Below, piece by piece: positions 5,758 through 10,846 of a DNA stretch of 10,846 nt; position 1 is the stretch's first letter, and every line of letters starts with the position of its first letter. Where the stretch lies: assembly GCA_027593305.1 (NCBI GenBank), contig JAQCJA010000119.1, positions 1 to 10,846 on the forward strand, read 5' to 3'. The notes below the pieces were generated by a model that was not told the DNA's origin, made no database searches, and saw nothing but the letters and a program-made list of their open reading frames with translations. The DNA comes from a bacterium. Its GTDB lineage: Bacteria > Latescibacterota > UBA2968 > UBA8231. A program made the translations under genes and the position numbers.

Positions 5758-7572
5758 GTGATCAATCTTCGAGCCTACCTCGACCTGCTGCGCCATGAGG
5801 GTGAGATCGTCGAGATCGATACCCCGGTAAGCGCTGATCTTGAGCTTGCGGAGATCCACCGACGGGTGATCGCCGCCGGAGGTCCCGCCCTGTTGTTCCG
5901 CAATGTCGAGGGCGCAGATTTCCCCTGTGTAACCAACCTCTTTGGCACACCGAAACGGGTGGACCTGGCTTTCGGGCCGCGCCCGGGCCGCTTCATCCGC
6001 GAGCTTGTGGCGCTGGCACAGGAGCTGCCGGCCCTGTCTGCTGGCAAGCTGTGGGGCCATCGCGGATTGGCACGCGAGGCTCTTCGCGTCGGCATGAAAA
6101 GCGTCGCCAGGGCGCCGGTTACTGCCTGTCGCCAGGCGGAACCAGACCTGACCCGGCTGCCGCTGCTGCGAACCTGGCCGGAAGACGGAGGCCATTTCAT
6201 CACCCTGCCGCTGGTCTACACGGAGCACCCGGACACGGGGCACCACAATCTTGGCATGTATCGTATTCAGCGCTACGACGGTCGGACCCTGGGTGTACAC
6301 TGGCAGATTCAGAAGGGCGGCGGGTTTCACTATGATGTCGCCGAACGCCGTGGCCAGTCGTTGCCCGTGACGTTGATGGTGGGTGGGCCGCCGGCGCTCA
6401 TGCTGGCCGCCATCGGCCCGCTTCCCGAAGACATGCCTGAACTCGTACTCGCCTCGTTGCTGCAGGGCGAGCGCCTGTGTCGCACGAGTGTCGAAGGTCA
6501 CCCCCATGCCATCGTTGGCGAAGCGGAATTCGCCATCCAGGGGGTTGTGCCGCCGCACCTCAGGCGCCCCGAAGGCCCCTTTGGTGATCATTTCGGCTAC
6601 TACTCGCTGCAACATGATTACCCCTACCTGCAGGTAGCGCGCGTCTTCCATCGCCGGGATGCGGTCTTTCCCGCCACCGTCGTCGGCAAACCGCCGCAGG
6701 AGGACCTGTGGCTGGGAAATTACATCCAGGACCTGATGGCACCCTTGAGCAAACTCGTCATGCCTTCGATCCAGTCGATCTGGAGTTACGGTGAGACAGG
6801 GTACCACTGTTTGTCCTCCATCATCGTGCGCGAGCGCTACAACCGCGAGGCGATGAAGTTCGCCTTCCGTATTCTGGGCGAAGATGGTGGACAGTTGGCT
6901 TTGACAAAGTTCCTCATCGTGCTTGATGATCCCCGCATCGATCAGCGCGATTTCCGTCAGGTACTGCCATATGTGCTGGCCCGCTGTCAATTCGAGACAG
7001 ACCTGTTCATCCTGGCCAATCTTGCCATGGACAGCCTCGATTACTCAGGTCCCGCGGTGAATGAAGGCAGCAAAGGCATTCTTCTCGGCGTCGGCGATCC
7101 GGTACGCAACCTGCCGCATGAGTTTCGCGGCGAACTCCCCGGCGGCGCTGTCGGGGTCGCTGCCTACTGTGCCGGCGCGCTGGCCGTGGCCGGCCCCGCA
7201 TATCACCGGGATCCCGCATACGCACGGACGCTGGCGACGGACGCCCGCATCGCCGACTGGCCCCTGGTATTCCTCGTCGACGACAGCCGGGTGGTGGAGC
7301 GGACGGTATCGTTCCTGTGGAGCACCTTCACACGGTTCGAACCGGCTGCCGACATCCATGCCGCCGGATCGCGTCTGCATCGCCACCATGAAATTCTCGC
7401 GGCCCCCATCGTCTTTGACTGCCGCATGAAACCGGGATACCCTGATGAACTGATCGCCGATGTGGATACGGTCAAAAGAGTGAGTCGGCGTTGGTCGGAA
7501 TATTTCCCTGAGGGCAACGTCGAGGGTGAAGAAGACGCTAGCGGCTATGCCGGATTCAAGCGGTTGAGCTGA
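5758..7572 (+). CDS. UbiD-family decarboxylase (long form, menaquinone-decarboxylase-like)
   Basis: 604 residues from GTG 5758. UbiD enzymes use prenylated FMN, made by UbiX, to (de)carboxylate aromatic or alpha,beta-unsaturated acids. Matches to the E. coli UbiD pattern as I recall it: INLRAYLDLL at the N-terminus, LEIAEI-like LELAEIHRR (28-36), GGPALLF (41-47), NLFGTPKRV (60-68), TWPEDGG (139-145), HNLGMYR (163-169, with the metal Asn N164), AEF with E257, PEGPFGDHFGYY (271-282) and PPQE (312-315). The roughly 600-residue length and HWQIQK (181-186), in place of the MRWLSHR segment of E. coli UbiD (about 490 residues), point to the long subfamily that includes menaquinone decarboxylases; no other mqn gene is visible. 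The usual LEG after AEx is IQG here (Q261). The frame runs up to GTG 5656, but family alignment begins at INLRAYL, so 5758 is chosen although its Shine-Dalgarno is poor. First gene of a tight three-gene operon. No ubiX in the window. Confidence 0.9.
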   Translation: MINLRAYLDLLRHEGEIVEIDTPVSADLELAEIHRRVIAAGGPALLFRNVEGADFPCVTNLFGTPKRVDLAFGPRPGRFIRELVALAQELPALSAGKLWGHRGLAREALRVGMKSVARAPVTACRQAEPDLTRLPLLRTWPEDGGHFITLPLVYTEHPDTGHHNLGMYRIQRYDGRTLGVHWQIQKGGGFHYDVAERRGQSLPVTLMVGGPPALMLAAIGPLPEDMPELVLASLLQGERLCRTSVEGHPHAIVGEAEFAIQGVVPPHLRRPEGPFGDHFGYYSLQHDYPYLQVARVFHRRDAVFPATVVGKPPQEDLWLGNYIQDLMAPLSKLVMPSIQSIWSYGETGYHCLSSIIVRERYNREAMKFAFRILGEDGGQLALTKFLIVLDDPRIDQRDFRQVLPYVLARCQFETDLFILANLAMDSLDYSGPAVNEGSKGILLGVGDPVRNLPHEFRGELPGGAVGVAAYCAGALAVAGPAYHRDPAYARTLATDARIADWPLVFLVDDSRVVERTVSFLWSTFTRFEPAADIHAAGSRLHRHHEILAAPIVFDCRMKPGYPDELIADVDTVKRVSRRWSEYFPEGNVEGEEDASGYAGFKRLS

Positions 7573-7576
7573 GACG

Positions 7577-8425
7577 ATGAAACTTTCTCTATCGACGCGT
7601 GTCGCCGAGAGTTTCAGCAACAAGCGGGAGGCAACGGTCGCCCTGGAAGACCTCGCAGAGATCGCCGGGCGCGAGGGCTACTACGCCCTGTGCATGCGGG
7701 CCTCACAGGTAGGTGTGGACGACAGTCGCGACAAGGTTCGCACCGCGGCCGCCACACTGGCTGCGCACAATCTCTCGGTGTCGATGGTAACCGGAGATTT
7801 TGCCATTCCGGAAAACTCCGCAGAGGGACCGGCGGCCCTGCGCAACATCGAGACGTATCTTGAGCTGGCAGATGATCTCGATTGCGACCTGGTGCGCATC
7901 TGCATGAAAACCGCAGATGACATAGAGTGGGCCCGCACAGCGGCCGACATCGCTCAGGAGCGGGGCATGCGCATCGCCCACCAGAGTCGCACGCAATCGC
8001 TGTTCGAGACCGTGGATGAGACGCTGGAGGTGCTGCACAGCGTCGGTCGGTCAAACTTCGGTCTCATCTATGCACCGGCAGACCTCGAACTGTGTGGGCA
8101 GCCGTACGTCGGCGACACATTGGCAGCTCTGTATCCCTGGATCTTCAACGTCTACCTGCAGAATCAACGCCTCAGCGTCAACGGCGCCGACAGCGTGCGC
8201 ACGTGGTGTCGGGGTGCCGTGCGCTTCGATCCGTGTCCCCTGTGGGAGGAGGGCAGCCTTGATGTGCCTCGCATTCTCGATGAGTTGGATCGACAGGGGT
8301 ATACTGGCTACATCACCGTGCATCAGGCGTCTGCAGGACTGGGTGGCGCGGAGGAAGCGGCGAGACGGTCTGCACGCGCGCTGCGCGACATCGGCCAGTT
8401 TGAAGACAGGAGAGCTCCCTTATGA
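7577..8425 (+). CDS. Xylose isomerase-like TIM-barrel protein with altered metal site
   Basis: 282 residues, the usual length for the sugar-phosphate isomerase/epimerase (AP-endonuclease-2) superfamily. Barrel marks: MKLSLSTR at strand 1, LEDLAEIAGREGYYALCM (23-40), DCDLVRICM (102-110), AADIAQERGMRIAHQ (122-136), FGLIYAPADL (161-170), WIFNVYLQN (188-196) and YTGYITVHQ (242-250). Active members hold a divalent metal with Glu, Asp, His and Glu. At the matching positions this protein has H135 (for the Glu of ENH), A166 (for the Asp of DPxN), Y193 (for the His of VHLKD) and H249 (for the final Glu). It may therefore use another metal set, a different chemistry or no metal. It starts 4 nt after the decarboxylase stop and its stop overlaps the amidase start, so it is surely co-transcribed and its job is probably tied to those two enzymes. 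Substrate unknown. Confidence 0.82.
   Translation: MKLSLSTRVAESFSNKREATVALEDLAEIAGREGYYALCMRASQVGVDDSRDKVRTAAATLAAHNLSVSMVTGDFAIPENSAEGPAALRNIETYLELADDLDCDLVRICMKTADDIEWARTAADIAQERGMRIAHQSRTQSLFETVDETLEVLHSVGRSNFGLIYAPADLELCGQPYVGDTLAALYPWIFNVYLQNQRLSVNGADSVRTWCRGAVRFDPCPLWEEGSLDVPRILDELDRQGYTGYITVHQASAGLGGAEEAARRSARALRDIGQFEDRRAPL
8408..8412 (+). promoter_or_regulatory. Ribosome binding site of the amidase gene
   Basis: AGGAG inside the end of the preceding gene, 9 nt before ATG 8422. It supports this start and the 4-nt ATGA stop/start overlap, hence translational coupling. Confidence 0.7.
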
Positions 8426-9855
8426 AACCGGATGATCTCGCCTTCGCACCGCTGCATGAGCAGGCTCGGCTCATCTCTCGCCGCGAACTCTCACCCGTAG
8501 AGCTTACCAGGACATATCTCGATCGGATCAGCACGCACAACGAGACGCTCTGTGCCTACATCAGCGTCACCGCGGATCGGGCGATGGCCATGGCGCAGGC
8601 GGCCGAGACGGCGCTGGCCGCGGGAGATCACCGCGGACCCTTGCATGGTATTCCCGTGGCTTTGAAGGACCTGTTCGATGTCGAGGGACTGATTACGACA
8701 GGTGGCTCCACGATCCTGCATGACAATGTGGCCCAACGGACCGCCACGGTTGCGCGCCGCATGTTCGAGGCGGGTGCCGTTCTGCTCGGCAAAACACACA
8801 TGGTCGAATTTGCCTTTGGCGGCGCCGGCATCAACCACCACTACGGGACTCCATGGAATCCGTGGGATGTGGAGGTGCACAGACTGCCCGGAGGGTCGAG
8901 CAGCGGTTCTGCCGTCGCCGTCGCGTCCGGTCTTGCCTCCATCGCTCTGGGCAGTGATACGGGTGGTTCCGTACGGATCCCGTCCTCGTTCTGCGGTCTT
9001 GTCGGACTCAAGCCAACCTTTGGCCGCGTCAGTTGTGCCGGAGTTCTGCCTCTGGACCCGACACTTGACTCCATTGGCCCCATGGCACGGTGCGTCACGG
9101 ACGCCGCGCTGCTGTACAACATCATTGCCGGTGCCGATCCATATGACGGCGGCACCTGGGGCGCGCCGCCTTTCGTTCCCGTCGAAGATGTGGAAGCCGA
9201 GATTGGCGGCACACGTCTGTGTATTCCACGGGAGTATTTCTGGGATGATGTGGAGCCTGAGGTGGAATCCGCCGTACGGGCGACGGCACGGGTGTTCGCC
9301 GAACTGGGTGCTCATGTCGACGAAGTAACACTGGATCCACTCAATCGCCTCACCGAACTGCGGACCTTCAAGAATCTGACAGCAGTGGAGACCTGCGTCA
9401 GTTACGGCTCCCTTCTGCAGCAGCGCGGCGAGGACTTCGACCCGATCGTGCGCCAGCGCATGGTGGATGGCTTCGATGTTTCCGCCGTGGAGTATCTGTC
9501 GGCCAAACGATTCCGCGATATGCTGCAACGCGATGCCGCGCGCGCCATGGCCGATATCGATGTGCTGCTCGTGCCAACGACACCTTTAGCGGCGCCGGCC
9601 GTGGATGACTGCGACGACAGCGGCGCGCAGTACCAGCGGGTGAATGGTATGTGTCTGCGCAACACGGCGGCGGCCAACCTGCTGGGTCTGTGCGCGATTT
9701 CCCTGCCTTGCGGCTTTACCGAGGATGGACTGCCCATTGGCCTGATGTTGATCGGTCGCCCGTACGAGGAGGCCCGGCTCCTGCAACTGGCGCGGGCATA
9801 CGAGGCCGCCACGGAGTGGCATGTGACCCGGCCAGACCTGTCTGCCTTGGGTTAG
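8422..9855 (+). CDS. Amidase-signature family hydrolase
   Basis: 477 residues, normal for the GatA/amidase-signature family, which hydrolyses amide or C-N bonds with a Ser-cisSer-Lys triad. Lysine K82 lies in HGIPVALKDLFDVEG; S159 opens GGSSSGSAVAVASG (157-170); nucleophile S183 lies in GSDTGGSVRIPSSFCGLVGLKPT (177-199), with the 24-residue S-to-S spacing seen in fatty-acid amide hydrolase. The C-terminal part carries SLPCGFTEDGLPIGLMLIGRP, typical of the family end. No GatB or GatC neighbour is present, so tRNA amidotransferase is unlikely; a stand-alone amidase (aryl or acyl amide, allophanate or carbamoyl type) fits better. No signal peptide: cytoplasmic. Last gene of the decarboxylase/TIM-barrel/amidase operon, overlapping the preceding stop. 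The substrate cannot be read from sequence. Confidence 0.93.
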   Translation: MKPDDLAFAPLHEQARLISRRELSPVELTRTYLDRISTHNETLCAYISVTADRAMAMAQAAETALAAGDHRGPLHGIPVALKDLFDVEGLITTGGSTILHDNVAQRTATVARRMFEAGAVLLGKTHMVEFAFGGAGINHHYGTPWNPWDVEVHRLPGGSSSGSAVAVASGLASIALGSDTGGSVRIPSSFCGLVGLKPTFGRVSCAGVLPLDPTLDSIGPMARCVTDAALLYNIIAGADPYDGGTWGAPPFVPVEDVEAEIGGTRLCIPREYFWDDVEPEVESAVRATARVFAELGAHVDEVTLDPLNRLTELRTFKNLTAVETCVSYGSLLQQRGEDFDPIVRQRMVDGFDVSAVEYLSAKRFRDMLQRDAARAMADIDVLLVPTTPLAAPAVDDCDDSGAQYQRVNGMCLRNTAAANLLGLCAISLPCGFTEDGLPIGLMLIGRPYEEARLLQLARAYEAATEWHVTRPDLSALG

Positions 9856-9903
9856 TCTGTCGCAGGAATGCTGCAACATCGTCAGAAGTTTCTGGCGACA
9901 AGA

Positions 9904-10797
9904 CTATTGGTTCGGCAGGCGCAAGAGGACACACGTGTCATCTTCGAAGACGACTTCGGCAAGGGGCGCCAATTGCCGGCGCACGCTGACATCGACAGGC
10001 CCTTGCAGGGGTGGCAACTGCGGCGCGACCTGCTGGCGCCAGCGATCATTCAGTGGGCCTTTCCAGGCTAGCACATAATCAAGCCGGAATTCGCGAAGAC
10101 GTTCGGCGAGGGGCGCCGATATGGGCACAGGTTGGTCGAGCACCCCGCAGTAGAGAGCAAAGTAGACAGACTTCCGGTATTCTCGTTCGTAGTGATCGGA
10201 AACCAGTCTTGAAGCGTATGGGTTGTAGTACAGTTTGGCCCGCGAGTAGAGCGGTATGTAATCATACAGACCGTACTCTGGGGGCAGTGTCAGCGCGACG
10301 TCGCCGGTTTCTGCATGTGCGGCCAACCACTCATGTGCGCCGATAAACGGCATGGATCGATTTGCCGACTGCAATTGCACGGGCGCTGCGGCAAAGCAAC
10401 AGCAGGCGAAAAGTCCGACCCCGATGGGGCCGATTGCCGCAGGGCGGGCGCGGGCCAGCGGGGTCCGGCGGGCGCACCAGACGATCACAGGCAGCAGCAA
10501 AATCAACTGCAGCAACAGCAAGCTGTTGTCATAGTCTGCGTTCGTTGGCTGCGACCGTGGTAACAGTCGCAGGAAATTCGTCGCTGGTGTGGCAATCATC
10601 CACACGCTCACCCCTGTGGACACGGTGACGAGGGGCAGCTCCCAGCGCTTTAACTGATCATGTGGGTTGCGTACCGGTATGGTGTCGGACAACCAGGCAA
10701 CAACTGCCAGCACCTCAAAGACCAGGTAGTAATACCTGTGGACGGCGATGCCGAAGCCGCGTCCAAGAAGCGGCTCCACACTTGCCGCTAAGGGCAA
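9904..10797 (-). CDS. Membrane protein with periplasmic C-terminal domain; N-terminus uncertain, possibly truncated
   Basis: Up to 297 residues from TTG 10797 (stop TAG 9906-9904); in-frame TGA at 10806-10804 closes the frame two codons upstream. About four hydrophobic segments (roughly 22-40, 54-76, 91-108, 121-140) are followed by a 155-residue soluble part with HEWLAAHAETGDVALTLPP, a Tyr-rich stretch (176-216) and LREFRLDYVLAWKGP. Four membrane spans followed by an 'EWL..ETGDVAL' domain and a 'DYVL' segment resemble the C-terminal half of many-span membrane glycosyltransferases (GT-C) or YfhO-like proteins, which usually have 8-13 spans. The missing spans suggest a separate short cistron, a start just after another gene, or a gene broken by the TGA. 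No Shine-Dalgarno is seen before TTG 10797. Convergent with the amidase gene, 48 nt apart. No family assigned with confidence. Confidence 0.6.
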   Translation of the reverse strand: MPLAASVEPLLGRGFGIAVHRYYYLVFEVLAVVAWLSDTIPVRNPHDQLKRWELPLVTVSTGVSVWMIATPATNFLRLLPRSQPTNADYDNSLLLLQLILLLPVIVWCARRTPLARARPAAIGPIGVGLFACCCFAAAPVQLQSANRSMPFIGAHEWLAAHAETGDVALTLPPEYGLYDYIPLYSRAKLYYNPYASRLVSDHYEREYRKSVYFALYCGVLDQPVPISAPLAERLREFRLDYVLAWKGPLNDRWRQQVAPQLPPLQGPVDVSVRRQLAPLAEVVFEDDTCVLLRLPNQ

Positions 10798-10803
10798 TAC
10801 ACT

Positions 10804-10846
10804 TCACTTAACTACTTCAATGCGGAAGTCCATGGGGACGTGGAGA
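10804..10846 (-). CDS. Possible C-terminal end of an upstream gene (partial at window edge)
   Basis: Minus-strand frame open from the window edge to TGA 10806-10804, reading LHVPMDFRIEVVK before the stop. The first eight codons end in C or G at the third position, like coding DNA here. It is in the same frame as the membrane protein that follows, so it is either the tail of a separate gene ending 6 nt before TTG 10797 or the N-terminal part of that same gene interrupted by a stop. Too short to identify. Confidence 0.25.
   Translation of the reverse strand, partial: LHVPMDFRIEVVK

Noticed and set aside
5617..6990. 457-codon minus-strand frame under the decarboxylase gene
   Set aside because: Antisense shadow of a UbiD-family gene with clear motifs. 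No family signature in its product.
8491..9528. 345-codon minus-strand frame under the amidase gene
   Set aside because: Antisense shadow of a gene with the complete amidase triad; low-complexity product.
9856..9903. Bidirectional terminator between the convergent amidase and membrane-protein genes
   Set aside because: Only short arms (TGTCGC 9858-9863 with GCGACA 9895-9900, plus 4-bp inner stems) and no T-run on either side; too weak to call.

Overview
The window reads as ordinary, densely coded bacterial chromosome of high GC content (roughly 60% by eye, with strong G/C bias at third codon positions). Shine-Dalgarno sites precede most genes, and there are no introns, tRNAs, rRNAs, IS elements or CRISPR repeats. 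The gene mix (AcnA-type aconitase, a covalent-flavin amine oxidase, a 600-residue UbiD-family decarboxylase, amidase, divergent enolase-superfamily and TIM-barrel proteins) fits an aerobic, heterotrophic, probably Gram-negative or uncultured high-GC lineage. I cannot name the phylum from sequence alone.

The left half (41-5432) is on the minus strand. Read in transcription order it holds a monomeric sarcosine oxidase-like flavoenzyme (5432-4254), aconitase acnA (4138-1454), and an enolase-superfamily protein (1279-41). The 174-nt acnA/enolase spacer contains four 15-nt tandem repeats and a 13-bp hairpin. A good Shine-Dalgarno places the enolase-family start after both.

The centre (5433-5757) is a divergent control region. 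It holds a minus-strand TTGACA promoter candidate for the oxidase, a tiny hydrophobic plus-strand ORF, a large imperfect inverted repeat and a plus-strand promoter candidate.

The right half starts with a tight plus-strand operon: UbiD-family decarboxylase (5758-7572), a xylose-isomerase-like TIM-barrel protein (7577-8425) and an amidase-signature hydrolase (8422-9855). Gaps are 4 nt and a 4-nt ATGA overlap, so the three products probably serve one pathway. Convergent to it at the right edge is a membrane protein (10797-9904) with a periplasmic C-terminal domain that looks short at its N-terminus, followed by what may be the last codons of another gene.

The most interesting points are two proteins that keep an enzyme fold but lack textbook catalytic or metal residues. 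The enolase homologue keeps the KxK, Asp and Glu but has His-Phe where the third acidic ligand should be. The TIM-barrel protein seems to have lost the whole E-D-H-E metal set. The latter sits in an operon with a prenylated-FMN-type decarboxylase and an amidase, which may be an undescribed degradation or modification route. That is inference; no substrate can be read from the sequence.
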